Positions 42,656-52,239 of a stretch of 64,000 nt of DNA are shown here, piece by piece. Every line of letters begins with the position of its first letter. Within the stretch, counting starts at the first letter, position 1. Both the position numbers and the translations under genes were made by a program. The stretch lies in the NCBI GenBank assembly GCA_007279905.1, contig QYPH01000048.1, positions 1 to 64,000 on the forward strand, given 5' to 3'. Below the pieces are notes generated by a model. It was not told where the DNA came from. It saw only the letters and a program-made list of their open reading frames with translations, and ran no database searches. Origin of the DNA: Actinomycetota bacterium. Its GTDB lineage: Bacteria > Actinomycetota > Acidimicrobiia > Acidimicrobiales > Ilumatobacteraceae.

Positions 42656-44571
42656 GTGTCGTAACGGGAGGACGCCCCAGGCGTTTGCCGGCTGCTCGAG
42701 TGCAGCCGCGACAACAGCCGCGACAACAATCGCGACAACGACCAAACGCGGCTGATGTGGTGCGCGATCGTGCACGATCTTCGGTGACGTCGTTCTACAC
42801 CAATTTGCAAGGTGGCAAAATTCGCTTTCGTCTCGTAGCAATGTATGTGCTGATTTCATTGCTGTTGCTCACGATGCTTGTTCGGGTTTCATACCTTCAA
42901 ACAATTGGTGCTGGTGGTTACCGCGATGCAAGTGTGAATCAGCGAACTCGAATTGCCACTGCTCACGCAGAGCGTGGTTCGATACTTGATCGCAATGGAC
43001 TGGAGCTTGCATTGCCGGTTCCAACACGCACGGTATTTGCTGATCCAAGAATAATTGTTGATCCAGTTGCAACAGCACATGCGATCGCTGGTGTACTTGG
43101 TATGTCACCAGAAGATGAGCTAGTGCTTGCAAGCAAGTTGCAAAACACTGGTTCGAGTTTTGTCTACATTGCCCGCCAGGCGACTACTGAGGTTTCTGAT
43201 GCGCTCACCGCACTCAATTTGCCAGGGATCTCTGCATACGGAGAAGAAAGTCGTTCGCTGACATCTGACGGGTTGCGTGCACTAGTTGGACGCACAGATA
43301 TTGACGGCATTGGAATTTCGGGAATTGAAGAGCAGTTCAACGAATTGCTTGCCGGCGCCGACGGGCGAGTTGTGCGCGAAGTAAATAGCAAGGGTCAATC
43401 GATTCCTACTGGAGATGACGCCAGTCAGGCCGCTGTGCCAGGTCAAGACTTAGTGACGACGATTGATCGAAATATTCAGTTTCAGGTGGATGCAATTGTG
43501 ACCCAACAGATCACTCGACTCAACGCTCGCGGCGGTGCGGCGATCGTGATGGACTCAACGACTGGCGAAATTTATGCGATGTCGACAATTCGCAAAAATA
43601 CAGATGGCACCTACACGGCAGACTCGGGCAACTTTGCTGCAGTGGATGCCTACGAACCAGGATCGGTAGCAAAAGTATTTAGCGTTTCGGCCGCGCTCAA
43701 TGAAGGAACCGTGCAGACAAACTCGGTTTTTCAGGTGCCAGGTAAGCAAGTCTTCAACGAAGGAACGAAGTGGGTGCACTCGATCACCGATGCTTACCCG
43801 CACGGGCTCGAAGAGATGACGGTGCGCAAGATCATCGTTGACTCATCAAACCTTGGAACGGTCCAAATTGCGCAGACAATGCCAGCCGAGACATTGCACA
43901 AGTATCTCAAAGAGTATGGGTTTGGTGCCAAGACCGATGTTGACTACCCGGGCGAGAGCAAGGGGCTACTCAAGTCGTTTAACGAATTGCGCGGCACAGA
44001 GAAAATCACGACTGCCTACGGCTATGGCTATTCAGCCAGTGCGTTGCAGTTGATTGCGGGTGTCAACGTGGTTGCAAATAATGGTGTGTATGTTGCACCA
44101 CGACTGATTAATTCGGTGATTGACTTGGCGGGCATCAATCAGCCAAGCGCACCATCGGCTACCCATACAGTGATTACACCGGAAGTGGCAGCAACAATGC
44201 GCTCATTGATGAGTGACGTCGTGTGCTTTGGAACTGCGTCGCTTGCAAAGGTGCCTGGCATGACTGTTGCTGGAAAGACGGGTACGGGCTACAAACGCCA
44301 AGACAACGGCACCTATGTCAAAGATGATGGCTCGCGCGCATATTTCGCTTCGTTCGTTGGATTCTTACCTGCCGAGAACCCACGCTTCACCGTGTTGGTG
44401 TCGATCGACGAACCAGATCCGGCATCACGCGACCGTTTCGGCGGCACTGCTGCTGCACCAGTATTTGCAAATATCGCACAGGTGCTGATCAACGAACTCG
44501 ATATTCGACCAGCAGCAACAGACATGGGTTGTCCGAAACAACGTCCTGCCGAGCTAGGTCCGGCTCACTAA
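42652..44571 (+). CDS. ftsI: Penicillin-binding protein 3, division transpeptidase
   Basis: The 639-residue class B PBP crosslinks septal peptidoglycan with FtsW. An Arg/Gln-rich cytoplasmic tail (QPRQQPRQQSRQRPN) is followed by a membrane helix at about 60-84. The pedestal domain includes RGSILDRNGLELA. The active-site motifs are SVAK (about 338), SSN (about 397) and KTGT (about 541). No PASTA domain follows. The basic low-complexity tail may be a cytoplasmic contact. It lies between ftsL (4-base overlap) and murE. Confidence 0.94.
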   Translation: MSVVTGGRPRRLPAARVQPRQQPRQQSRQRPNAADVVRDRARSSVTSFYTNLQGGKIRFRLVAMYVLISLLLLTMLVRVSYLQTIGAGGYRDASVNQRTRIATAHAERGSILDRNGLELALPVPTRTVFADPRIIVDPVATAHAIAGVLGMSPEDELVLASKLQNTGSSFVYIARQATTEVSDALTALNLPGISAYGEESRSLTSDGLRALVGRTDIDGIGISGIEEQFNELLAGADGRVVREVNSKGQSIPTGDDASQAAVPGQDLVTTIDRNIQFQVDAIVTQQITRLNARGGAAIVMDSTTGEIYAMSTIRKNTDGTYTADSGNFAAVDAYEPGSVAKVFSVSAALNEGTVQTNSVFQVPGKQVFNEGTKWVHSITDAYPHGLEEMTVRKIIVDSSNLGTVQIAQTMPAETLHKYLKEYGFGAKTDVDYPGESKGLLKSFNELRGTEKITTAYGYGYSASALQLIAGVNVVANNGVYVAPRLINSVIDLAGINQPSAPSATHTVITPEVAATMRSLMSDVVCFGTASLAKVPGMTVAGKTGTGYKRQDNGTYVKDDGSRAYFASFVGFLPAENPRFTVLVSIDEPDPASRDRFGGTAAAPVFANIAQVLINELDIRPAATDMGCPKQRPAELGPAH

Positions 44572-44573
44572 GT

Positions 44574-46031
44574 ATGGAGGCGACGACGAACATGGTCGCG
44601 TCTCAAACGCTTGGTGCGCTGATCAGTTCTGTTTACGGTCATCAATTGCCAGGTGTGCAGCACTCGGCATTTGGCGACTTGAGTGCGATGATTCGCGATG
44701 TCACTAACGACTCCAAGAAGGTGTCGCACGGATCATTATTTTGTTGTTTGATTGGCAGTCAAACCGATGGTCATGATTTTGCCCAGGAAGCAGTCGATGC
44801 TGGGGCAGCAGCTCTTCTCGTGCAGCGCAAATTACCTCTGAACGTTGCGCAAGTAGTGGTAGATGATGCTCGTCGTGCGATGGGCGAGTTTGCTGCTGCA
44901 CTCTATGAACACCCGAGTAGAAATTTGCGCGTTGTTGGCATTACAGGCACGAATGGCAAAACATCAACGGCGCATCTTTTGGGTGCAATCTTTCGTCAAC
45001 AGGGTGTTAAGACACGTGTCTTGGGCACATTGTCTGGCGCGCGAACCACACCAGAGTCTTGCGATCTACAAAAAGAGATGTGGCAGGCGCACATGGATGG
45101 CGCGCAGGCGGTGGTGATGGAAGTGACCTCGCATGCGATGTCGTTGCATCGCGTTGTCGGCACAGAGTTTGACGCTGCCGTCTTTCTCAATCTTTCGCCA
45201 GAACATTTGGATTTTCACAAAACCCAAGAGCAATATTTTGCAGCGAAGGCAAGTTTGTTTCACTCTGAATTTACAAACCTCGGCATCATCAATCGGGACG
45301 ACGTATACGGACGTCTGTTGCTCGATGCGACGAATATTGAAACCGTGAGTTTCGGTCTCGACGATGTAAGTGAAATTGAAGTCTCCGTTTCTCATCATGC
45401 ATTTCTTTGGCGAGGTCAAAAAGTACGCGTCAACCTCGGTGGCAAATTTAATGTCCTCAATTCGCTTGCTGCTGCCACTGCTGCAGCCAGTCTCGGTGTC
45501 GGTGTCGCAGACATCGTTTCGGGACTGGCTGTTGCTACATCGGTTGCTGGCAGATTTGAATCAGTCGCGATTGATGCACCGTTCGATGTAATTGTGGACT
45601 ATGCGCACACACCGGACGCGCTCAACCGCGTGCTCGATGCAACACGCGAAGTCATCGCACAGGGATCTCGAATAATTTTGGTGTTTGGCTGTGGCGGTGA
45701 TCGAGACAAAATGAAACGGCCAATGATGGGAATGGTCGCTGCACAAGGATCCGATTGTGTGATCGTGACGTCTGATAATCCGCGATCGGAAGATCCACTC
45801 GATATTGCACAGCAAATCATTGCTGGCGTTGGTGATCTTGAGCGCAAGGCTGTGGTGAGTGTCGAGTTGGATCGTCGCACTGCAATAGAATTGGCAATGA
45901 TGACAGCCAGAAGAGGTGATGTTGTGATCATCGCTGGAAAAGGTCATGAAACAACCCAAACCATCGGTGATCGCATAGTGCCGTTTAACGATGTTCTCGT
46001 AGTTCAAGAACTGATAGGTGAACTCTCGTGA
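44574..46031 (+). CDS. murE: UDP-MurNAc-tripeptide synthetase, meso-DAP adding
   Basis: The 485-residue Mur ligase adds the third peptide residue to UDP-MurNAc-dipeptide with ATP. The ATP loop is GITGTNGKTSTAHLLG at about 121-136. EVTSHAMSLHR and FLNLSPEHLDFH follow. The substrate motif DNPR in TSDNPRSEDPL marks meso-diaminopimelate as the amino acid. The ATG at 44574, 2 bases after the ftsI stop, is chosen; a frame 15 codons longer lies in ftsI. It overlaps mraY by 4 bases, so murF, which usually follows murE, is absent here. Confidence 0.95.
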   Translation: MEATTNMVASQTLGALISSVYGHQLPGVQHSAFGDLSAMIRDVTNDSKKVSHGSLFCCLIGSQTDGHDFAQEAVDAGAAALLVQRKLPLNVAQVVVDDARRAMGEFAAALYEHPSRNLRVVGITGTNGKTSTAHLLGAIFRQQGVKTRVLGTLSGARTTPESCDLQKEMWQAHMDGAQAVVMEVTSHAMSLHRVVGTEFDAAVFLNLSPEHLDFHKTQEQYFAAKASLFHSEFTNLGIINRDDVYGRLLLDATNIETVSFGLDDVSEIEVSVSHHAFLWRGQKVRVNLGGKFNVLNSLAAATAAASLGVGVADIVSGLAVATSVAGRFESVAIDAPFDVIVDYAHTPDALNRVLDATREVIAQGSRIILVFGCGGDRDKMKRPMMGMVAAQGSDCVIVTSDNPRSEDPLDIAQQIIAGVGDLERKAVVSVELDRRTAIELAMMTARRGDVVIIAGKGHETTQTIGDRIVPFNDVLVVQELIGELS

Positions 46032-47077
46032 TTCCAATATTTATCGCAGGGTCAATCGGCATGATTATGTCGTTGATCGGAACCCGCGTGCTGATGGTTG
46101 TTTTCGCCAGACTTGGCAAGGGCCAGCCGATTCTGGGAGCAGAAGATCATGGTCCTGTGCATCAAATGGGCAAGCAGGGCACGCCAACAATGGGCGGAAT
46201 TGCGATCCTGTTTTCTGGGGCAATTGGCTGGACCATTGCGCATCTCAGATCCGGACTTCCATTTTCTGATCAGGCAGCAATTATTTGGTTGACCGTACTT
46301 GTGCTTGGTGCAATCGGATTTCTTGACGACTATTTGAAAGTACGCAGGCAGCACAACCGCGGAATTTTTTGGAAGAAAAAGGGATGGATCACTTTTGGCA
46401 TCACGCTGTTGATGCTGTGGCTCCTATCTTCGACGACTGGCATTGTGGAAACAATCTCATTCACGCGTGCAACGAGCCCAGGTTGGGACATCTCTGGTCC
46501 AATATTTATCGTGTGGACAGCAATCATGGTCTGGAGCACCACGAACGCTGTCAATGTGACCGACGGATTAGACGGTCTGGCAGCTGGTTCAGCGCTGTTT
46601 GGTTTCTTGGCATTTACGGTGATTGCATATTGGGCGTTTCGTAATCCGCGTATTTATGACATCGTTAACCCACTCGACATAGCGGTGCTGTCGGCATCGC
46701 TTGCGGGGGCATGTGCGGGATTCCTGTGGTGGAACGCGGCGCCCGCTCGAATCTTTATGGGTGACGTCGGGGCATTGGGGCTTGGGGCAGCGCTTGGAAT
46801 GCTTGCAGTAACAACTAATACGCACTTGCTGTTGCCAATTGTCTGTGGCATCAATGTTTTCGAAGCTGGTTCGGTCGCTGTGCAAATGGGAGTTTTCAAA
46901 GCTTCTGGTCGAAAGCGACGTTTGCTCAAGATGTCACCGATACATCATCACTTTGAGTTGAGTGGTTGGCCCGAAACAACCGTCATCATTCGTTTTTGGA
47001 TTATTTCAGGTATCTGCGTGGCGACTGCTGTTGCACTGTTTATTGCAGATTTCACCAGACAAGCAGCTCTCCGTTGA
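46028..47077 (+). CDS. mraY: Phospho-MurNAc-pentapeptide transferase
   Basis: The 349-residue enzyme with about ten membrane helices joins UDP-MurNAc-pentapeptide to undecaprenyl phosphate, giving lipid I. Signature blocks are KQGTPTMGGIAIL, FLDDYLKVRRQHNRG, NAVNVTDGLDGLAAG and IFMGDVGALGLGAALG. The C-terminal PIHHHFELSGWPE contains the conserved His triplet. The GTG start overlaps the murE stop (GTGA), and its own stop overlaps the murD start. Confidence 0.96.
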   Translation: MIPIFIAGSIGMIMSLIGTRVLMVVFARLGKGQPILGAEDHGPVHQMGKQGTPTMGGIAILFSGAIGWTIAHLRSGLPFSDQAAIIWLTVLVLGAIGFLDDYLKVRRQHNRGIFWKKKGWITFGITLLMLWLLSSTTGIVETISFTRATSPGWDISGPIFIVWTAIMVWSTTNAVNVTDGLDGLAAGSALFGFLAFTVIAYWAFRNPRIYDIVNPLDIAVLSASLAGACAGFLWWNAAPARIFMGDVGALGLGAALGMLAVTTNTHLLLPIVCGINVFEAGSVAVQMGVFKASGRKRRLLKMSPIHHHFELSGWPETTVIIRFWIISGICVATAVALFIADFTRQAALR

Positions 47078-48432
47078 GTTCGCAACATACGACCTTAGTG
47101 TTCGGCCTTGGTATCGCGGGAATGTCTGTGGCTCGTGAGTTGCACGAGCGTGGCGAGTTGATTGTTCTCGCTGACGATGAAGCCACGCAAGAGCATCGCT
47201 CATTTGCTCGTTCAATAAATTGTGAATTGGTGGACATGTCAAGCGAAGTCGCAGTAGTCGACGCTTTGAAGAGTGCTTATCGACTTGCACCTGCCCCTGG
47301 CATTTCTGAAAGTCATCATGTGCTGGTGAAGGCCCGCCAAATGGGTTTGACGATTTCTTCAGAGTTGGAGTTGGCTTACAACTTTGAAGAACGGCGCACT
47401 GGTGGACCGCGACCAATGCTCGGGATTACGGGAACTGATGGCAAGACAACTACGACATTGATGACAGCAGCAATGTTGCATGCTGCGGGGCACAAGAGCA
47501 TGGCTGTCGGCAATACCGAAACACCTCTGATAGCCGCACTCTCATCTGATGCTCAAGCATTTGCGGTTGAGTGTTCGAGTTTTCGATTGTCCAATTGCGA
47601 ACATTTTCGAACCCGCGCTTCGGTCTGGCTAAATCTTGCACCAGATCATTTGGACTGGCATGTAAATATGGAGAGTTACACAATGGCAAAAGCGCAACTG
47701 TGGGCACACACCAGAGCTGGTGATGTTGCTGTTGCACCAACGGACGACTCGCGGATACTTGGTTTTGCCCAAGAGAGCAGCGCGCGAACTGTTACATTTG
47801 GCGCGCTTCAGGGCGACTATCACGCACAAGATGGAAAACTGAATTCGCCACACGGTGCAATTATGAAAATTTCTGAGATGCAGCGTGCAATGCCGCATGA
47901 CATCACCAATGCTCTTGCTGCTGCAGCAATAGCGATCGAATCTGGATTAGTCGAACCAAGCCATGTTCAGCGAGCGCTTGCTGAGTTTGAAAATGCACCA
48001 CACCGAATTGAGTTTGTGGCAGCACTCGACGGGGTGAGTTTTTATAACGACTCAAAAGCAACAAGCCCACATGCTTCTGCCGTCGCCATTCAATCTTTTG
48101 ACAGCATTGTTTTAATAGCGGGTGGCCGAAATAAGGGTCTTGATCTTTCGACTCTTGCGAGTCATCCACGTCGAATGAAAGCTGTTGTTGCAATTGGGGA
48201 CGACGCCCTTGACATCGAAAAATCTTTTGAAGGTGTTTGTCGCGTTGTGGTGGCCACGTCAATGAAGAGTGCCGTTGCGTCTGCTCGCGAGCTTGCATCA
48301 ACCGGAGATGTCGTGCTGCTATCACCTGCGTGCACTAGCTATGACTGGTATAACAATTACATGGAGCGTGGGGAAGATTTCATGAACTGCGTACGAGATT
48401 TGGCGAAGTCCGAACAAATTGTGAAGAAATAG
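47074..48432 (+). CDS. murD: UDP-MurNAc-alanine D-glutamate ligase
   Basis: The 452-residue Mur ligase adds D-glutamate to UDP-MurNAc-L-alanine. The N-terminal nucleotide fold TTLVFGLGIAGMSVARELHE, the ATP loop GITGTDGKTTTTLM, LNLAPDHLDWH and FYNDSKATSPHA are present. The most likely start is the TTG at 47074, which overlaps the mraY stop as TTGA; upstream starts lie far inside mraY. This TTG has no separate ribosome binding site and depends on coupling. Confidence 0.93.
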   Translation: MSSQHTTLVFGLGIAGMSVARELHERGELIVLADDEATQEHRSFARSINCELVDMSSEVAVVDALKSAYRLAPAPGISESHHVLVKARQMGLTISSELELAYNFEERRTGGPRPMLGITGTDGKTTTTLMTAAMLHAAGHKSMAVGNTETPLIAALSSDAQAFAVECSSFRLSNCEHFRTRASVWLNLAPDHLDWHVNMESYTMAKAQLWAHTRAGDVAVAPTDDSRILGFAQESSARTVTFGALQGDYHAQDGKLNSPHGAIMKISEMQRAMPHDITNALAAAAIAIESGLVEPSHVQRALAEFENAPHRIEFVAALDGVSFYNDSKATSPHASAVAIQSFDSIVLIAGGRNKGLDLSTLASHPRRMKAVVAIGDDALDIEKSFEGVCRVVVATSMKSAVASARELASTGDVVLLSPACTSYDWYNNYMERGEDFMNCVRDLAKSEQIVKK

Positions 48433-48443
48433 GGAAGGTACTC

Positions 48444-49631
48444 ATGGCAACGATCTCAACAGACAATCAATTGACGGCCGCCGAGAGGCGACGAGCCGTT
48501 TTGAACAGAACCGGCAAGGCGCAGTCGAGCAGACTTGCGACAGAGGTACCAAGCCGTGTCTATTACGGAATTGTCGGTGTGATTACAGTGCTCGTTGTAT
48601 TTGGCCTGATCATGGTGCTGTCATCGTCGTCAATTGTTTCGATCAACAATGGCGGTTCGGCTTGGTATATGTTTCGCAAGCAGTTGGCGTGGTCGTTTTG
48701 TGGTTTCTTTGCGCTTTTGTTGACCTATCGAATGCCGTATCACATCTGGAACCGGCTCGTGAAGTATGTGCTTGGAGTAGGAATATTTTTGATGCTGCTT
48801 CCGTTTTCTCCGCTCGGTATCACCATCAACGGAGCTCGCGCGTGGGCCGAAATCGGCCCAGTTCGTTTTCAGCCATCGGAAATGTTGAAAGTTGCAGTGT
48901 TGTTGTATTGCGCTAGCTTGCTTGGTCGTCGACGTAAAGAGATTGAAGACCTTCGACGAACGTTTACACCTATAGTGCTCGTTTGGTTTATTTCGGTTGT
49001 GTTGTGCATGATGCAAAAAGACTTTGGTGCGGCAATCGTTTTTACATGCGTGATTTTGTCAACGATGTTTATCGCTGGTACGCCATTGAGGCTGATCGGC
49101 ACTGTTGGTGCTTTCACAGTGTTGGGTTCGGTCATCGCAATTTCTGCAAGTTCTCGAATGCAACAGCGCTTCTTGTCGTTTAGGGATCTTGATGCCAACA
49201 AAGGCCATTCGGCGTATCAAGTGTGGCAATCAATTTTGAGTATTTCGAATGGTGGCATTACTGGTGTGGGTGCCGGTCAGGGAACTGGCAAGTGGGGCTA
49301 TGTACCACTAGCGCACAGCGATTTCATCTTCGCGATTGTTGCTGAAGAGTTTGGACTCATTGGGTCTGCAATGGTGCTCGGTCTGTTTTTGGCACTTGCG
49401 TTACTCGGTATTCAAGTCGCGTTGCGCGCACGAGATCCGTTTGGTGCGGTACTTGCTGGTGGCATCACAACTTGGTTATGTATCCAGGCAGCAATCAACA
49501 TTGGTGGAGTGATTGGCGCATTGCCCGTTACCGGTTTGACTTTGCCATTTATCTCATACGGAGGCAGTTCGCTGTTTATGGTGATGGCAGCTTCAGGGCT
49601 TTTGCTCAACGTTGCGCGTAATATGAAGTAG
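48444..49631 (+). CDS. ftsW: SEDS glycosyltransferase FtsW
   Basis: The 395-residue membrane protein polymerises septal glycan strands with FtsI. A cytoplasmic tail of about 35 residues precedes ten helices. Family motifs include VRFQPSEMLKVAVLLY, MMQKDFGAAIVF, HSDFIFAIVAEEFGLIG and GALPVTGLTLPFISYGGSSL. It is the division paralogue of rodA. Its start lies 11 bases after murD, with GGAAGG 4-9 bases upstream. Confidence 0.94.
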   Translation: MATISTDNQLTAAERRRAVLNRTGKAQSSRLATEVPSRVYYGIVGVITVLVVFGLIMVLSSSSIVSINNGGSAWYMFRKQLAWSFCGFFALLLTYRMPYHIWNRLVKYVLGVGIFLMLLPFSPLGITINGARAWAEIGPVRFQPSEMLKVAVLLYCASLLGRRRKEIEDLRRTFTPIVLVWFISVVLCMMQKDFGAAIVFTCVILSTMFIAGTPLRLIGTVGAFTVLGSVIAISASSRMQQRFLSFRDLDANKGHSAYQVWQSILSISNGGITGVGAGQGTGKWGYVPLAHSDFIFAIVAEEFGLIGSAMVLGLFLALALLGIQVALRARDPFGAVLAGGITTWLCIQAAINIGGVIGALPVTGLTLPFISYGGSSLFMVMAASGLLLNVARNMK

Positions 49632-49635
49632 AGCC

Positions 49636-50802
49636 ATGGTTGTCCCTACCCCTACGACTTATGCCGTTATCACGGGGGGCGCCACGAGTGGGCATGTTGT
49701 TCCTGCACTTTCGATCATCGAACTCTTGGTTGAGGCCGATCATGCAAAAGAAAATTTATTGTATGTGGGCTCGAATAGGGGTATTGAAACTACGTTGGTT
49801 CCGCCAACCGGTGTTGCGTGCATGTTTTTAAGTGTTGATGGATTTCAACGGGGATTTTCTTTCTCAAATATCAAGCGTAATTTCAAGATGCTGCCGCTGA
49901 TGATGCGAGCAACACAGAAAGCGACACAGATTTTGGTGCAAACTCAGCCGCGCGTGGTCGTGTCGGTTGGTGGGTATGTCAGTGCCCCAATCTGTAGGGC
50001 TGCACGACGACTCAAGATTCCTGTAGTGACATGTTCATACGACAGTCAGCCTGGATTGGCGACAAAAATGCAGGCTCGGTATGCGGCCGTAGTTGCAGTG
50101 GCGCAACTGCCAAGCGCGTTGCCACATGCTCGTCTGAGTGGCGCACCTGTTCGTGGCGAACTTCGTACGTTGGATATTCGAGCAACACGAACTGCAGCGC
50201 GTGAACGATTGGCATTTTCGCCTACTGTCAAACTTGTTGTCGTGATGGGTGGTTCGCTTGGCTCATCTGTGTTAAATAATGCGACCCAAAAGTTTGTTGC
50301 AGACATGAATGAAAAGCTGGCTGCGAATGTTTCTGTGTTACACATTGCTGGCGAGAGATTTATGGATTCGTTCAGTCTTCCAAGCGTGATCAAGCGACTC
50401 GACGGCACCGTTCAATATCAGCGCATCGCCTACAGCAACCAGATGCGCGACATCTATGGGGCTGCGGATGTGGTGGTGTCGCGCTCGGGGGCTTCAACAG
50501 TTGCAGAAATCGCGACTGTCGGTGTTGCTTCAATTTTGATTCCTTGGAAGGATGCAGCAGAAAATCATCAGATGACTAATGCCAAGTCATTGAGCGAAAG
50601 AGGTGGCGCGGTTTTGCTGGAAGAATCGCACCTTACCCCCGAGGTGTTTTCACAACGAGTTTGCGAACTATTGCAAGACGACACTCTGCGGTTGCAGTTG
50701 GCAAAAACGGCTCGTGAGATCGGATCGGCTCATCGCAATTGCTCAATTGCGGCTCTTGTTGAATCGGTTGCTCTTGTCGCGCCGAGATTGGAATCGAAGT
50801 GA
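49636..50802 (+). CDS. murG: UDP-GlcNAc:lipid I N-acetylglucosaminyltransferase
   Basis: The 388-residue peripheral membrane GT28 enzyme turns lipid I into lipid II. The N-terminal GGATSGHVVPALSIIELL is the glycine-rich loop of MurG. VVSVGGYVSAPI, SGAPVRGEL, VVVMGGSLGSSVLNNATQ and VVSRSGASTVAEIATVGVASILIPW follow. All expected blocks are in place. It starts 4 bases after ftsW and its last codon overlaps the murC GTG. Confidence 0.95.
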   Translation: MVVPTPTTYAVITGGATSGHVVPALSIIELLVEADHAKENLLYVGSNRGIETTLVPPTGVACMFLSVDGFQRGFSFSNIKRNFKMLPLMMRATQKATQILVQTQPRVVVSVGGYVSAPICRAARRLKIPVVTCSYDSQPGLATKMQARYAAVVAVAQLPSALPHARLSGAPVRGELRTLDIRATRTAARERLAFSPTVKLVVVMGGSLGSSVLNNATQKFVADMNEKLAANVSVLHIAGERFMDSFSLPSVIKRLDGTVQYQRIAYSNQMRDIYGAADVVVSRSGASTVAEIATVGVASILIPWKDAAENHQMTNAKSLSERGGAVLLEESHLTPEVFSQRVCELLQDDTLRLQLAKTAREIGSAHRNCSIAALVESVALVAPRLESK

Positions 50803-52235
50803 CCACGCAAGTGTTGTTTGATCTGTCAACGCCACGTCGCATCCATATTGTGGGCGTAGGAGGACCGGGCATGAGCGCGATTGCACAAGTGTTGTGCGAA
50901 ATGGGCCATGCAGTTTCCGGAAGCGATATTCATGATTCGCATGTGCTCGATCGTCTGCGTGCAATTGGCGTAAGCATCATCGTTGGTCACAATGCACAAA
51001 TCGTGAATGATTGTGACCTAGTGACTGCATCAACCGCCATACCCGCCACAAATATCGAAATTGTAGAAGCGGCGAGGCAAGCGATTGTGGTGCTGACTCG
51101 TGCTCAGATCCTTCGTTCAATTTGTGCCATGAAGAAATCTGTAGGTGTGGCTGGCACACACGGCAAGACCACAACCTCGGCGATGTTGATGCATATTCTG
51201 TCGGCAGCGCAGCAGCACCCAAGTTTTGTGATCGGCGGTGATGTGCACGGACTTGAGTCTGGGGCAGGGTGGCGAAGCGGGGAGTGTTTGATTGTCGAGG
51301 CCGACGAAAGTGATTCGACTCATTTGGCACTGCCATTACACGGAACGATATTGACCAACGTTGATGTCGATCATCTCGACCACTTCGCAACATTTGACAA
51401 GATCGTTGAAAGTTTTGACCTCTATCTCACGAACATCGGCGGTCCGAAGGTGTTGTGCCTAGATGATCGGGTCTGTCTGTCGCTGAGTCAATCTCATGCA
51501 TGCAGCACCTACGGCATACATGCTGATTGTGATGTTCGCGCGATCAATGTTGTGCTCGCAGATGGAACGAGTCATTTTGATGTTGAGATGCGCCAGTCGG
51601 GCTCTCATGACAAGCGCGAAATGGTTGGGTCGGTAAATGTTCCATTGCGTGGAGTACACAACGTGCTCAACGCATTGGGTGCTTTGACGATGGCGATGCA
51701 ACTTGGGGTTGATTTTGCGGCTGCCAGTCGAGCAATGAACAATTTTGGTGGTGTTGCACGTCGGTTTGACATTAAGGGTGTTGATGGTGGCGTGACATTT
51801 GTAGATGACTATGCGCATTTGCCGAACGAAATTGCTGCAGTGTTGCAGGGCGCTCGAGACACAACCGATTCATGGAATCGTGTCGTGGCTGTATTTCAGC
51901 CAAATAGATTTAACAGAATGAGTGTGATGTCCGATGCTTATGCGGATGCCTTTGTCGATGCAGATGTAGTGGTGGTCACCGAAATCTATTCTTCTGGAAC
52001 CACGCCGATACCTGGCGTAACTGGCAAACTTGTTGTTGATGCAATCCGGCGCGAACACCCTGCAACACGAGTTGAGTGGATTGCTCAGTGGGATGACCTC
52101 GTGAGCTTCCTCGCTTCCGAACTCACGACAGGCGACCTGTGTATCTCGATGGGCTGCGGAGATGTCGCGTTACTGCCTGGTGAAGTGATGTCTTTGCGTC
52201 AGAGTCATCGCGCTCATAACCCTCAGAGCAAATAG
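50799..52235 (+). CDS. murC: UDP-MurNAc L-alanine ligase
   Basis: The 478-residue Mur ligase adds L-alanine to UDP-MurNAc. It has the N-terminal IHIVGVGGPGMSAIAQVL fold, ATP loop GVAGTHGKTTTSAML, VEADESDSTHLAL and DDYAHLPNEIAAVL. The GTG start overlaps murG (GTGA). murB-ftsQ starts 4 bases downstream, so MurC and the enzyme that makes its substrate are encoded side by side. Confidence 0.95.
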   Translation: MTTQVLFDLSTPRRIHIVGVGGPGMSAIAQVLCEMGHAVSGSDIHDSHVLDRLRAIGVSIIVGHNAQIVNDCDLVTASTAIPATNIEIVEAARQAIVVLTRAQILRSICAMKKSVGVAGTHGKTTTSAMLMHILSAAQQHPSFVIGGDVHGLESGAGWRSGECLIVEADESDSTHLALPLHGTILTNVDVDHLDHFATFDKIVESFDLYLTNIGGPKVLCLDDRVCLSLSQSHACSTYGIHADCDVRAINVVLADGTSHFDVEMRQSGSHDKREMVGSVNVPLRGVHNVLNALGALTMAMQLGVDFAAASRAMNNFGGVARRFDIKGVDGGVTFVDDYAHLPNEIAAVLQGARDTTDSWNRVVAVFQPNRFNRMSVMSDAYADAFVDADVVVVTEIYSSGTTPIPGVTGKLVVDAIRREHPATRVEWIAQWDDLVSFLASELTTGDLCISMGCGDVALLPGEVMSLRQSHRAHNPQSK

Positions 52236-52239
52236 CCAT

